47,010 bases of DNA from Erythrobacter sp. HI0063 (GTDB taxonomy: Bacteria > Pseudomonadota > Alphaproteobacteria > Sphingomonadales > Sphingomonadaceae), in assembly GCF_001635685.1 (NCBI RefSeq), contig NZ_LWFF01000024.1, positions 1 to 47,010 on the forward strand, given 5' to 3'. The position numbers and the translations under genes are program-made. Below are positions 24,203 to 33,208 of this stretch, one piece after another. The notes under the pieces were generated by a model. It was given only the letters and a program-made list of their open reading frames with translations, did no database searches and was not told the DNA's origin. Positions within the stretch are counted from its first letter, which is position 1. Each line of letters begins with the position of its first letter.

Positions 24203-25389
24203 GATTTGTCACCTTGGACGAGCGGGGCGCCTTTGCCAAGCAGGGCGGCCACTGCGCTACGGATGGGAACCGGCGGTTTGCCCGACAGGATGCGAAGCTT
24301 GTCGAGCGGGGAGGATTTGGCGGCGTAGAACCGCTCGATCAGCGGTTCCGGCAGAGTGTAGAAGCGCTCGAAGATGCGATAGCGTTCCGAAGGATCGGCG
24401 GCATCGAACAGCATCTTGCCGAGCAGGCGGTAATAGCCGGTCGAACGCCAGTGATCGCGCGCGCGCGCGGCGACGAAACCGGCGAGGTCCGGCCCATCCA
24501 TCCCGCCGACCGCATCGGCCACGGCGAGTGCGGTGCGCACCGCGATCGGCACGGTGTAGCTGGTGAGCGGGTGAACGAAACCGCCGCGCGCGCCTGCCAG
24601 AGCGATCCCCGGCTGTTCCAGAGCCTCGCGATGCGCGTCGAAATCGCCACCGGTGATGACGGGAAGAAGGCCCGTCTCCTCGTGCACGAGATCGCCCTGC
24701 CAGCCGCGTTCGGCGCAATAGCTCTCGATCCGCTCGCGCAAGGCCGGCGCGTCCAATTCGGCGCGGTCCTGGTAATAGGTGTCTTCGAGGAAGAGGTCGG
24801 TCTCGCTCAAAGGCAGGAGATACAGGAAGCGATAGCCGCCGATCTGATCGACGGTCGCGTCCATGATGACCGGCCGGGTCACGCCATGCGGTGCGTCCAT
24901 CCGGCGATGCTGGCCGAGAAAGACCTGCCATCCGCCGGTGAGATGGGGAGAGGGGGCTGCATCGCGGCAATCGAGAATTCGGCGCGCCGCGATCGAGCGC
25001 CCGTCTGCCAGCGTGACCTTGTCCGGCGCCAGCGCCGTCACGCGCGCATTCAGATGAAGCGCGCTTTGGGGGAGGCACCGGCGAAGCCCTGCGTCGAAAT
25101 CCCGGCTGTCGAGCGAACGGTAATCGGCCGAGAGACGGCGCTTATGGCGCGGGAACCTGACCTCGTTTCCGCCGGTCCACCGCTTGGCCTCGAACGATCC
25201 GAGCAGCGCATCGCCTTTTGGGCCGCAATCGCTTTCGAACCAGCTCCAGCGGTGATTGCCGCCATAGCTGTCGCCCGCTTCGATCAGGGCGACATCCAGT
25301 TCGGGATATTTTCGATGGACGGCCAGCGCGGTGAGGCCACCGGCCAGCCCGCCGCCCACGATGGCGAGGTCGATCGCAGATGCGCTCAT
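24199..25389 (-). CDS. crtY: Lycopene beta-cyclase (CrtY type)
   Basis: From the ATG at 25387-25389 (GATAGGGCG upstream) the protein is 396 aa, normal for CrtY. The N-terminus has the dinucleotide-binding motif DLAIVGGGLAGGLTALAVHRK, then GGNHRWSWFESD, the family's characteristic HxWS-like block; later come SETDLFLEDTYY and ARGGFVHPLTSYTVPIAVRTA. It closes both ends of lycopene to beta-rings, giving beta-carotene. A TTG seven codons upstream is a possible alternative start. It is the first gene of the crt operon and divergent from the MipA-like gene. No hydroxylase (crtZ) or ketolase (crtW) is in this window. Confidence 0.93.
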   Translation of the reverse strand: MSASAIDLAIVGGGLAGGLTALAVHRKYPELDVALIEAGDSYGGNHRWSWFESDCGPKGDALLGSFEAKRWTGGNEVRFPRHKRRLSADYRSLDSRDFDAGLRRCLPQSALHLNARVTALAPDKVTLADGRSIAARRILDCRDAAPSPHLTGGWQVFLGQHRRMDAPHGVTRPVIMDATVDQIGGYRFLYLLPLSETDLFLEDTYYQDRAELDAPALRERIESYCAERGWQGDLVHEETGLLPVITGGDFDAHREALEQPGIALAGARGGFVHPLTSYTVPIAVRTALAVADAVGGMDGPDLAGFVAARARDHWRSTGYYRLLGKMLFDAADPSERYRIFERFYTLPEPLIERFYAAKSSPLDKLRILSGKPPVPIRSAVAALLGKGAPLVQGDKS

Positions 25390-25512
25390 CGCCCTATCCG
25401 GTAGGCGCAACGCGCCGGGGCAGCAATCGCGCAGGCAAGATATTCATCCAGCCGACAGGAACGAGACGCGCGGCAATCCGTTACGCGCACAAGACAGACC
25501 GAGGGATCGATC

Positions 25513-26406
25513 ATGACAGTTACGAAATTCTTCACCGGCGTGGCGGCCTTCGCCATCGCCTCCACTCTGGCTGCTCCGGCCAGCGCACAGGACCAGGGCG
25601 AGCCCGGCGTCACTGCAGAAGGACCGGAAGAAACGGTCTTCGACGGCGACTATCTCAGCGTCGGCGTCGGCGTGGGCTATGCCGCCAGCTATTCGGGGTC
25701 GGACGATTACGTCACCTTCGTGTTTCCCGTCGTGCAGGGATCCTATCGCGGGATCGACATCGATCCGCGCCCCAGCGGCGTCGCGCTGAACTTCCTAAAC
25801 GCGGAGATGGACGGCGGGCCGAACTTTTCGCTCGGCATCGCCGGAAGCATCAACACCGATCGCAGCGATATCGACGATATCGAGGACGACGTCGTTGCCG
25901 CCTATGGCGAGCTCGACACTGCGATCGAAGTGGGGCCGACCGTTGGGCTGTCCTTTCCCGCCGTGCTCAATCCCTATGACAGCCTGAGCTTCAACGTCGA
26001 TGCGCTGTGGGATGTCGCGGGCGCGCATGACGGGATGAAGATTTCGCCGAGCGTTGCGTATTTCACCCCGCTCAGCCAGGCTATCGCGGTCTCGCTGTCC
26101 GCCAGCGCGACCTATATCGACGACGATTACGCCGATTATTACTATTCGGTCGCGCCCGGCAATCCCAACCTCCCGGTGGGCGCGCAACTGCCCGGTTTCC
26201 AGGCCGAAGGCGGGTTCGAAAAGGTCGGCACCAATCTGCTCGTGGCTTACGATCTCGGCGGCAATCTCGCCGATGGGGGCGTGTCGCTGATCGGGATCGG
26301 CGGCTATTCGCACCTGCTGGGCGATGCGGAGGACACCCCCTTCACGTCGATCCGCGGCGATGCCGATCAGTGGTTCGCGGCGATCGGGATCGGTTACACC
26401 TTCTAG
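25513..26406 (+). CDS. MipA/OmpV-family outer-membrane protein
   Basis: A 297-aa protein with a Sec signal peptide (cleavage after PASA, about residue 25). The mature part alternates short beta-strands and acidic loops and ends in IGIGYTF, a C-terminal aromatic suited to the BAM signal. YLSVGVGVGYAASYSGSDDYVTFVFPVVQGSYRG at the start of the barrel is typical of MipA/OmpV proteins. In E. coli MipA scaffolds murein enzymes, but most homologues have no defined role. GAGGGATCGATC lies directly before the ATG. It is divergent from crtY and convergent with the S9 peptidase, with a strong hairpin between. Confidence 0.85.
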   Translation: MTVTKFFTGVAAFAIASTLAAPASAQDQGEPGVTAEGPEETVFDGDYLSVGVGVGYAASYSGSDDYVTFVFPVVQGSYRGIDIDPRPSGVALNFLNAEMDGGPNFSLGIAGSINTDRSDIDDIEDDVVAAYGELDTAIEVGPTVGLSFPAVLNPYDSLSFNVDALWDVAGAHDGMKISPSVAYFTPLSQAIAVSLSASATYIDDDYADYYYSVAPGNPNLPVGAQLPGFQAEGGFEKVGTNLLVAYDLGGNLADGGVSLIGIGGYSHLLGDAEDTPFTSIRGDADQWFAAIGIGYTF

Positions 26407-26427
26407 TCTCCGATCATCCGGCAATAA

Positions 26428-26455
26428 AAAAGGGCGGCCCCGGGGCCGCCCTTTT
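26428..26455. terminator. Bidirectional rho-independent terminator
   Basis: A perfect 14-bp palindrome: arms AAAAGGGCGGCCCC and its complement with no extra loop bases. The T-run on one strand is the A-run on the other, so it can end transcription of both the MipA-like gene and the convergent S9 peptidase gene. Confidence 0.9.
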
Positions 26456-26459
26456 CGTA

Positions 26460-28514
26460 TCAGTCTTCGCCCGATCCGGTGCCGACCGTCCCTTCGGCCA
26501 GGGCGGGCCGGGGGCCGGGCATTTCCGCGTCGCGATCGCCGGTCTTCAGATAGGTGTCGAACCAGTCCATCATCCGCAGATTGTAATCGTAGCGGGCCGC
26601 GGCGCGCGAATTGCCGTGGCCTTCGCCCGGATACAGCACCAGGCGCACCGGCACGTCGGGCTTCCTGACCTTGATCGAACGATAGAGCTCGTAGCTCTGG
26701 CTCGGCGCCACGCGCGGGTCTTCCGCACCATGCATGATCAGAAGCGGCGTGTTCGCCTTGTCGACGTGATAGATCGGGCTGACTTCCAGCATCTTCTGCC
26801 AATCGTCCCACGGCCAGGCGAGGCTGTGGGCGTTGTACATTTCGTACGGAATGTCGGTGGTGCCGAACTTGCTGATCTGGTTCGAGATGCCGACGAACAT
26901 GACGCCCGCCACGAACTCGTCGCTGAGCGCGGTGGCGGACCAGCCGGTGGCATAGCCGCCATAGGAGCCGCCGGTTACGCCGACGCGGTCCGGATCGGCG
27001 ATTCCTTCGACGACCAGCGCGCGCTTGGCATCGACCAGATCGGTGAATTCGGGATCGGTGTACCGGCCCTGATGCTGCTTCGAGAACGCCGTGCCGTAAC
27101 CGGTCGATCCGCGATAGTTAGGCAGGAACACGGCATAGCCTTCGCCCGCGGCAACCTGGCCCGGCTTGCTGTAGGCGGTCTGCCAGCCATTGCTCTCATG
27201 CGCTTCCGGCCCGCCATGGACGTTGAGGATCAGCGGCGCGCCACCGCGCGGCGCCCCGCCGACGGGTTCGATCAGAACGCCTTCGACCGCCTGACCGTCG
27301 CGCGCGGTGTAGGTCACCGTGCGCTGATTGCCGAAATCGATTTCGGACAGCCAGGGATTGTGCGTGGTCCAGCGGGTGAAGCCGCCATCGTTCCAGGTGA
27401 ACAATTCGGTCGGGTGGCGCGGGGCGTTGGCTTCCACCGCGATGGTTCCGCCATTTGCCTCGACAGCGGTCAGGATCAGCTCGCCGCCGGGATATTCGCC
27501 CGCAAGGCTGCCATCGTTGTTGTAGAGACGCAGCGCGGATTGCGCGCCCTTGTGGATCACGGCGGCAAGGCGTCCGTCGGCCAGCCATTCGGCATCCACC
27601 GCCGCTTCGGGCATGCCGGCATTGAGCGCGCGGTACTGGCCGGTCGAAACGTCGACCAGATGCAGAGTCGTGTCCGCAGGATCGTTCACGTCCACGCCCG
27701 CGATCATCGAAAGCTGGCGGCCGTCGGGAGAAATCTCGATATCGCCGAGCTTGCCCGGCGTTTCGACCACGCGCGTGATCTCGCCGGTCGCAAGGTCGAT
27801 GATATGCGCGCGCTTCGAGGTATAGGCATCGTCGATTTGCGGGGTCGGCGCGCTTTCGACCACGGCCATGCGGCCATCGGGCGCGACGTGGAACGCGCTG
27901 ACATAGCCGGGGATGGTGACGGCGCGCGGGTTCTCGTCGATCTCTTCGCCGACGCGGGCCGAGAACAGGCGGTTGAGCCGCGCCTCTTCCTCATAGACGA
28001 TGGCGTTGAATCCGGCCTCGTTCTGCGACGTTCGCTCGGTATCCTCGGCGGCAGCGGTCAGCATGTGGATCATCGAGCCATCGGGCGACCAGGCGTAGCT
28101 CGACACGCCGACGCCATCCACCTCGGCCAGCTTGCGCTGCGCCCCGCCATCGACCGGAATGCCCCAGACCGCGCGCTTTTCCCCATCCTTGGTCCACAGG
28201 AAGCTGATCATCCGGCCATCGGGCGAAAATTCGACGCCGCCCACGCTGACATCGTCGGGCAGGAAGGTGCGCGCCATGTCCGGTCCGGTTGCGAGCTTCA
28301 ATTGCTGCTGCGTCGTCCCATTCGCTTCGCCGGACGTCACGTCGGGCAGGCTGGCGGTGGTGTAGGCGATGCGGCGCCCGTCGGGCGAGACCGCGATGGT
28401 ACCCACGCTTTCCAGCTTGGCGACGTCTTCGGGAGTCATCGGGCGGGCGTTGGCTGCCCCGGCGATCAGCGATGCGCTGGCGAACAGGCTGGCGAAAACA
28501 AGCTTGCGGTTCAT
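26460..28514 (-). CDS. Exported prolyl-oligopeptidase-family (S9) serine peptidase
   Basis: From the ATG at 28512-28514 (a clean signal peptide, cleavage after ANA, about residue 22) the protein is 684 aa. Residues about 40-400 contain WD40-like/TolB-like repeats (VSPDGRRIAYT, FSPDGRMISFL, WSPDGSMIHML, ISPDGRQLSMI) forming the propeller that gates the active site. The C-terminal alpha/beta-hydrolase has GGSYGGYATGW with the nucleophilic Ser, HGAEDPRV (Asp) and PGEGHGNSR (His). It probably degrades peptides in the periplasm; acylaminoacyl-peptidase activity is possible. The frame extends 14 codons further upstream, but that would bury the signal peptide. Divergent from the amidohydrolase gene. 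Confidence 0.9.
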   Translation of the reverse strand: MNRKLVFASLFASASLIAGAANARPMTPEDVAKLESVGTIAVSPDGRRIAYTTASLPDVTSGEANGTTQQQLKLATGPDMARTFLPDDVSVGGVEFSPDGRMISFLWTKDGEKRAVWGIPVDGGAQRKLAEVDGVGVSSYAWSPDGSMIHMLTAAAEDTERTSQNEAGFNAIVYEEEARLNRLFSARVGEEIDENPRAVTIPGYVSAFHVAPDGRMAVVESAPTPQIDDAYTSKRAHIIDLATGEITRVVETPGKLGDIEISPDGRQLSMIAGVDVNDPADTTLHLVDVSTGQYRALNAGMPEAAVDAEWLADGRLAAVIHKGAQSALRLYNNDGSLAGEYPGGELILTAVEANGGTIAVEANAPRHPTELFTWNDGGFTRWTTHNPWLSEIDFGNQRTVTYTARDGQAVEGVLIEPVGGAPRGGAPLILNVHGGPEAHESNGWQTAYSKPGQVAAGEGYAVFLPNYRGSTGYGTAFSKQHQGRYTDPEFTDLVDAKRALVVEGIADPDRVGVTGGSYGGYATGWSATALSDEFVAGVMFVGISNQISKFGTTDIPYEMYNAHSLAWPWDDWQKMLEVSPIYHVDKANTPLLIMHGAEDPRVAPSQSYELYRSIKVRKPDVPVRLVLYPGEGHGNSRAAARYDYNLRMMDWFDTYLKTGDRDAEMPGPRPALAEGTVGTGSGED

Positions 28515-28651
28515 CGGTATGGCGATCCTCTTTGTTCCGGTTTCCGTTGAAATCATTGCCGCCCTTCATACCGATGCCACTCCCGATGGCAAACCGGCGC
28601 TTGCCCGGCACCGGTCATCGCGTCACAAGCTATGGAAAAGGGAGAGACCGC

Positions 28652-29929
28652 ATGACCAGATCCATCGCCCGTTTTATGTCCGCCACCGCACTCGCCATGA
28701 TCGCGGCCCCGGCGCTGGCGGATACCACCGTGATCCAGGCCGAGCGGGTAATCGTCGCGCCCGATGCGCCGCCGCTCGGTCAGTCGACGATCACGGTTAC
28801 GGACGGGCGCATCGTCTCGATCGCAGACGGGTGGCAGGCAGCCCCCGATGGCGCGACGCTGGTGCAATTGCCGGGCAAGACGGTGCTGCCCGGCCTTATC
28901 GATCTGCATGTCCACCTGACGGGCGATCCGGGCGGCGATTTCTGGAAGGAAGCGGTCGAGCCCGCCGAATGGGGCGTGGTGGTCGGCGCCAAGAACGCGC
29001 GCCTGACCGCGCTGGCCGGATTCACAACCGTGCGCGAAGCGGGCAGCGCGCAACAGACGGCCTTCGCTCTGCGGCGCGGGACGGAAGAAGGGCTGATCGC
29101 GGGCCCGCGCATCGTCGCCGCCGGGCCGCCGCTCGCCATTATCGGCGGGCATGGCGACGTCACCGGCTTCCTGCCCGAAATCAACGAGATCCTGTCGAGC
29201 GGTTACAGCTGCACCGGCGCGGTCGAATGCGCGGCGGAGGTGCGCCGCGCCAGCCAGAATGGAGCGGATACGATCAAGATCACCGCGACCGGCGGCGTCC
29301 TCAGCCAGCAGGGCCGCGGGCTGGAAGCGCATTTCACCGATAGCGAGATGAAGAGCATCGCCGACACCGCGCATTCCCTCGGGCTCAAGGTGATGGCGCA
29401 TGCGCATGGCGCGCGCGGGATCGAGGCGGCGAGCCGGGCGGGTATCGATACGATCGAGCACGGCACCTATCTCGACGAGGCGGCGGCGCGCGAGATGGTG
29501 AAGAACGGCACGGTGCTGATCCCGACGCTGATGGCGTTCAAGGGCGTGACCGAGCGGCTGGGGCAGGGGATCTACACCCCGGTGGTCGAAAACAAGATCC
29601 GCGAAGTCGCCGATGTGGCGCAGACCTTCATGGGCAAGGCGCGCAATTGGGGCGTGCCGATCGCCTTCGGAACCGATGCGGGCGTATTCGAACATGGCCG
29701 CAATGCGGGCGAATTCGCGCTGATGCGCGCGCAGGGCATGACCGACCGCGAAGCGCTGGCGAGCGCAACGACCATGGCGGCGCGCGTGCTGGAAATGGAA
29801 AACGAGATCGGGCGGCTGGCGCCCGGCTATTCGGCGGACATCATCGCGGTGGACGGCGATCCGCTGGCCGACGTGACCGTGCTGGAAGACGTCGACTGGG
29901 TGATGGTGCGCGGGCGCGTGATCGACTGA
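28652..29929 (+). CDS. Exported metal-dependent amidohydrolase (prolidase/imidazolonepropionase-like)
   Basis: From the ATG at 28652 (GGGAGAGACCGC upstream) the protein is 425 aa with a signal peptide ending ALADT (about residue 24). It shows the amidohydrolase metal sites: HxH at residues 86 and 88 (DLHVHL), a Lys in DTIKITATGG likely carboxylated, His residues in AHAHGARG and IEHGTYLD, and the catalytic Asp in FGTDAGVF. Secreted members often cleave X-Pro or Xaa-Arg dipeptides, but substrates vary. Being divergent from an exported S9 peptidase suggests a shared role in periplasmic peptide use; that link is inferred. The frame is open upstream of the ATG without a ribosome-binding site. Confidence 0.88.
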   Translation: MTRSIARFMSATALAMIAAPALADTTVIQAERVIVAPDAPPLGQSTITVTDGRIVSIADGWQAAPDGATLVQLPGKTVLPGLIDLHVHLTGDPGGDFWKEAVEPAEWGVVVGAKNARLTALAGFTTVREAGSAQQTAFALRRGTEEGLIAGPRIVAAGPPLAIIGGHGDVTGFLPEINEILSSGYSCTGAVECAAEVRRASQNGADTIKITATGGVLSQQGRGLEAHFTDSEMKSIADTAHSLGLKVMAHAHGARGIEAASRAGIDTIEHGTYLDEAAAREMVKNGTVLIPTLMAFKGVTERLGQGIYTPVVENKIREVADVAQTFMGKARNWGVPIAFGTDAGVFEHGRNAGEFALMRAQGMTDREALASATTMAARVLEMENEIGRLAPGYSADIIAVDGDPLADVTVLEDVDWVMVRGRVID

Positions 29930-29963
29930 TCGCGGCCCGCCGCCTTCGCCCTCTCAGGTTGGG

Positions 29964-31274
29964 TTATTCCCGCCCGATGCTGGTGTAGGCGAAGCCGCGC
30001 TCGCGCATGTCGTCGGGGCGGTAGATATTGCGCAAATCCACCATGACCGCCGCCTTGGCGAGCGATTTGACCCGGTCGAGGTCGAGCGCGCGAAAGGCGT
30101 CCCACTCGGTAACGATGGCGACCGCGTCCGCATTCTCGATCGCTTCGTAGGGATCGGCGCACATGGTGACGTCGGGCATCAGGGGCTTGGCCAGCTCCAT
30201 GCCTTCCGGATCGTAAGCCGCCACGTCCACGCCCGCATCGGTTAGCGTCTGCGCCACCGCAATGGCGGGCGAATCGCGCATGTCGTCGGTGTTGGGCTTG
30301 AAGGTCAGACCCAAGAGCGCGACCTTCTTGCCGCGCGCCCCGTCATGCCCGCCGATGGCGTCCAGAACCTTGCGGCCCATGGCGCGCTTGCGAGTGTCGT
30401 TGACCTTGACCACCGCCTCCACGATCCGCGTCGGGCTGTCGTAATCTTCCGCCGTCTTGAGCAGGGCCAGCGTATCCTTGGGGAAGCACGATCCGCCATA
30501 GCCCGGTCCGGCATGGAGGAATTTGGACCCGATCCGGTTGTCCATCCCGATCCCGCGAGACACGTCCTGAACGTTCGCGCCCACCTTTTCGCACAGATCC
30601 GCCATCTCGTTGATGAAGGTGATCTTGGTCGCGAGATAGGCGTTGGCGGCGTATTTGATCAGTTCGCTGGTGCGGCGGCCGGTGAAAAGAATCGGCGATT
30701 CGTTGAGGAAGAGCGGGCGATAGACCTCGCGCATCACGTCGCGCCCGAAATCGTCCTCGGCCCCGATCACGATCCGGTCCGGCCGCTTGAAATCACCGAT
30801 CGCCGCGCCTTCGCGCAGGAATTCCGGATTCGAGACGACGGCGAAGCGGTGCTGTACGCCGCTATCCCTGAGAATGCGTTCGACTTCGTCGCCCGTGCCG
30901 ACCGGAACGGTCGACTTGGTGACGATCACCGCATCGTTCGACAGGTTCGCCCCGATCTCTTCGGCGACGGCATAGACGAAGGAGAGGTCGGCATGTCCAT
31001 CGCCCCGGCGGCTCGGCGTGCCGACCGCGATGAAGATCGCGGAAGCGCCCCCGATCCCCTCGGCCAGATCGGTGGTGAAGGCGAGCCGTCCGGCCTCGAC
31101 ATTTTTCGCCACCAATTGATCGAGCCCGGGCTCGTAGATCGGCATGATCCCGTCATGGAGGCGGTCGATCTTCGACTGGTCCTTGTCGATGCAGACGACC
31201 TCGTGGCCGAAATCGGCAAAGCAGGCCCCCGATACCAGCCCGACATAACCCGAACCGACCATTGCTATTTTCAT
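29964..31274 (-). CDS. ugd: UDP-glucose 6-dehydrogenase
   Basis: A 436-aa protein of normal size. The NAD-binding start is MKIAMVGSGYVGLVSGACFADFGHEV; the middle contains YAANAYLATKITFINEMADLCE, and GPGYGGSCFPKDTLAL holds the catalytic Cys. The C-terminal UDP-binding part includes KVALLGLTFKPNTDDMRDSPA. It oxidises UDP-glucose to UDP-glucuronate with two NAD+, supplying an acidic sugar for envelope polysaccharides, so it may feed the exopolysaccharide made by the locus at 1-11538 or the glycosyltransferase at 33864. The phosphoesterase gene ends five bases upstream on the same strand. Confidence 0.95.
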   Translation of the reverse strand: MKIAMVGSGYVGLVSGACFADFGHEVVCIDKDQSKIDRLHDGIMPIYEPGLDQLVAKNVEAGRLAFTTDLAEGIGGASAIFIAVGTPSRRGDGHADLSFVYAVAEEIGANLSNDAVIVTKSTVPVGTGDEVERILRDSGVQHRFAVVSNPEFLREGAAIGDFKRPDRIVIGAEDDFGRDVMREVYRPLFLNESPILFTGRRTSELIKYAANAYLATKITFINEMADLCEKVGANVQDVSRGIGMDNRIGSKFLHAGPGYGGSCFPKDTLALLKTAEDYDSPTRIVEAVVKVNDTRKRAMGRKVLDAIGGHDGARGKKVALLGLTFKPNTDDMRDSPAIAVAQTLTDAGVDVAAYDPEGMELAKPLMPDVTMCADPYEAIENADAVAIVTEWDAFRALDLDRVKSLAKAAVMVDLRNIYRPDDMRERGFAYTSIGRE

Positions 31275-31279
31275 GTCGT

Positions 31280-32080
31280 CTACCCGTCCTGGATGGTTAT
31301 CGTACCGTCACGCTCGACGGCCTGGATATAGCGACGCTGGGTGCCCTCAAGGACGAGCGCGGTCAAGATGCCGGTGCGGAAGGCGCCCGTATCGATCCCG
31401 ATGCGGTGCCCCTTGTCCTGCACGTCTTCGAAAATTGTGTGGCCGTGCACCACCACATGGCTGAGCGGGCCGACATTGTTGAGGAAGCGCTCGCGTATCC
31501 AGCGCAGATCCTTGCCGGACTGGTCCTCGATCGGGCGCGCGGGATCGATGCCCGCATGGACGAAGACGAAATCGCCAATCACGACCATGTCCTCGAAGCC
31601 TGCGAGGAAATCGCGGTGCTCCTGCGGGACCAGACGCCGCATCTCGTCCTGCAATTCGGCGAGTTCCAGCGCGTCGTACTGTTTGCGCGTGAGGCCGTAG
31701 CTCATGATCGTCTCGCGCCCGCCATGCTTGACGAAATGGCGCAAAACCTTGCGATCCTCGAAGCTTTCGAGAAACATTTCCTCGTGATTGCCCGCGAGGA
31801 ACCGCATCGGGCGCTGGTTTTCGAGCGCGCGCGCGATGGCGATCACGCCCGCGCTGTCGGGCCCGCGATCGACGAGGTCGCCGAGGAGGATGATGGTGCT
31901 GGTGCCCTCGCAGTCCTTTTCATCGTGCTCGATCGCCTGCACCAGCGCTTCGAACAGGTCGCAGCGACCGTGGATATCGCCGATCACGTAATAACGCTCG
32001 CCCTCGGGCACGGAGGGGAGCGGCTTGACAGCCTTGTCTGAGCGGAAAATCTTGCTGAGAGCTTTTATCATGGCTGGCAT
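31280..32080 (-). CDS. Metallophosphoesterase (serine/threonine protein-phosphatase-like)
   Basis: From the ATG at 32078-32080 the protein is 266 aa; a Met three codons later is also possible, and the frame remains open to 32161 without a good start. It carries the PPP-family metal motifs in order: GDIHGRCD (about residues 33-40), GDLVDRGPDS, and GNHEEMF, followed by HAGID and VVHGHTIF that supply further His ligands. Bacterial relatives (PrpE/lambda phosphatase type) dephosphorylate Ser/Thr/Tyr residues or act on diadenosine tetraphosphate. It is directly upstream of ugd in the same direction. UDP-glucose dehydrogenases are known targets of tyrosine phosphorylation in other bacteria, so a regulatory link is conceivable but speculative. 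Confidence 0.88.
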   Translation of the reverse strand: MPAMIKALSKIFRSDKAVKPLPSVPEGERYYVIGDIHGRCDLFEALVQAIEHDEKDCEGTSTIILLGDLVDRGPDSAGVIAIARALENQRPMRFLAGNHEEMFLESFEDRKVLRHFVKHGGRETIMSYGLTRKQYDALELAELQDEMRRLVPQEHRDFLAGFEDMVVIGDFVFVHAGIDPARPIEDQSGKDLRWIRERFLNNVGPLSHVVVHGHTIFEDVQDKGHRIGIDTGAFRTGILTALVLEGTQRRYIQAVERDGTITIQDG

Positions 32081-32338
32081 GTGGCGACCCTGGAGCCCGG
32101 CGCAAGGCACATAGGGGAGGGCGCGTGGCACGGCAACCGCCATCGCGCCCCTCTGCCCCATCGGTTAGTTGCAGATTTGCCACGCAATTTGTTGCAAGTG
32201 CGAAAAGCTGTGGATCGAAACTTGCGCCTGACCCCAATTTGATGAAACAAGCTTTCCGATCCGGACGAGGACCCCGCTCGAAAACAAGGGGCCCGGCGGA
32301 TTGCAGGTGGGACGAAGCGACACATACAGGAGTCTGTC

Positions 32339-33106
32339 ATGCGCACGTCCTTTCGCGGCCCGACCGCGCTTTTTGGTTTGGCGAGCCTCGCCTTCGCAGC
32401 CTCGGTGGCTGCTCAGACCGTCAATCCCGCCGACGAAGTCGAAGCGGAAACCGAAGGTCCTATTACCTTTTCCGCCAATGTCGCGCTGACCAGCGAATAC
32501 CGCTTCCGCGGTGTCGATCTGTCGGGCGGCGACGTGGCCGTTCAGGGCGGCCTCGACCTGGGCCACGAATCGGGCTTCTACGTCGGCACCTGGGCCTCCA
32601 CGCTGGATAACGATACGGTCGGCTTCGGCGATATCGAGCTCGACGTCTATGGCGGCTGGAGCGGTGATGTCGGCGAAGGTGTGGCACTCGATGTCGGGGT
32701 TATCGGCTATCTCTATCCCGACGCGGGGCCGGGAGACTTCGATTACGTCGAATTCTATTCGTCGTTGGGTTTCACCCTCGGACCCGCCGAAACCACGGTC
32801 GGCGTCGCCTATGCGCCGGAACAGGATTCGCTCGGCGGAACGGACAATCTCTACGTCTACAGCGATGTCGGCGTCGGCATTCCGAATACGCCGGTCACTC
32901 TGACGGGGCATCTCGGCTACACCGACGGCTTCCTCACCTTCACGGATGATGGCGATGCGTTCGACTGGTCGATCGGGGCGGAGGCCAATATCTACGGTCC
33001 GCTCACGCTCAGCGCGGCCTATGTCGGTGCGGAAGGCGACATTGCGCCGGGCGCTTACGATTTCGTCGACGACGCTTTCGTAGTCACGCTCAGCGCAAGC
33101 TTCTGA
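32339..33106 (+). CDS. TorF-family putative outer-membrane porin
   Basis: A 255-aa protein with a signal peptide (cleavage after VAAQ, about residue 26). The mature part opens with FSANVALTSEYRFRGVDLSGGDVAVQGGLDLGHESGFYVGTWAS, the hallmark of the TorF (Gcw_chp, TIGR02001) family, and consists of alternating beta-strands ending in an aromatic Phe (LSASF), as in outer-membrane barrels. The physiological substrate is not known. ACAGGAGTC lies just before the ATG. A terminator follows at 33132-33157. Confidence 0.9.
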   Translation: MRTSFRGPTALFGLASLAFAASVAAQTVNPADEVEAETEGPITFSANVALTSEYRFRGVDLSGGDVAVQGGLDLGHESGFYVGTWASTLDNDTVGFGDIELDVYGGWSGDVGEGVALDVGVIGYLYPDAGPGDFDYVEFYSSLGFTLGPAETTVGVAYAPEQDSLGGTDNLYVYSDVGVGIPNTPVTLTGHLGYTDGFLTFTDDGDAFDWSIGAEANIYGPLTLSAAYVGAEGDIAPGAYDFVDDAFVVTLSASF

Positions 33107-33131
33107 GATAGTTCGCGTATCGAAGAAAGTC

Positions 33132-33157
33132 GGGCGGTCCTTACGGGCCGCCCCTTT
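33132..33157 (+). terminator. Rho-independent terminator after the TorF-like gene
   Basis: GGGCGGTCC (33132-33140), loop TTAC, GGGCCGCCC (33145-33153), then CTTTC. The stem is nine pairs including one G-T. Confidence 0.75.
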
Positions 33158-33208
33158 CGCCGTCCCGTCATGGGTCCCATCTGGCAGGCCTAGACGAAGG
33201 GACCGAGT

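Noticed and set aside
26370..28550. A 726-codon plus-strand frame opposite the S9 peptidase
   Set aside because: The S9 protein has signal peptide, propeller and catalytic motifs; the opposite frame has none and runs through the terminator.
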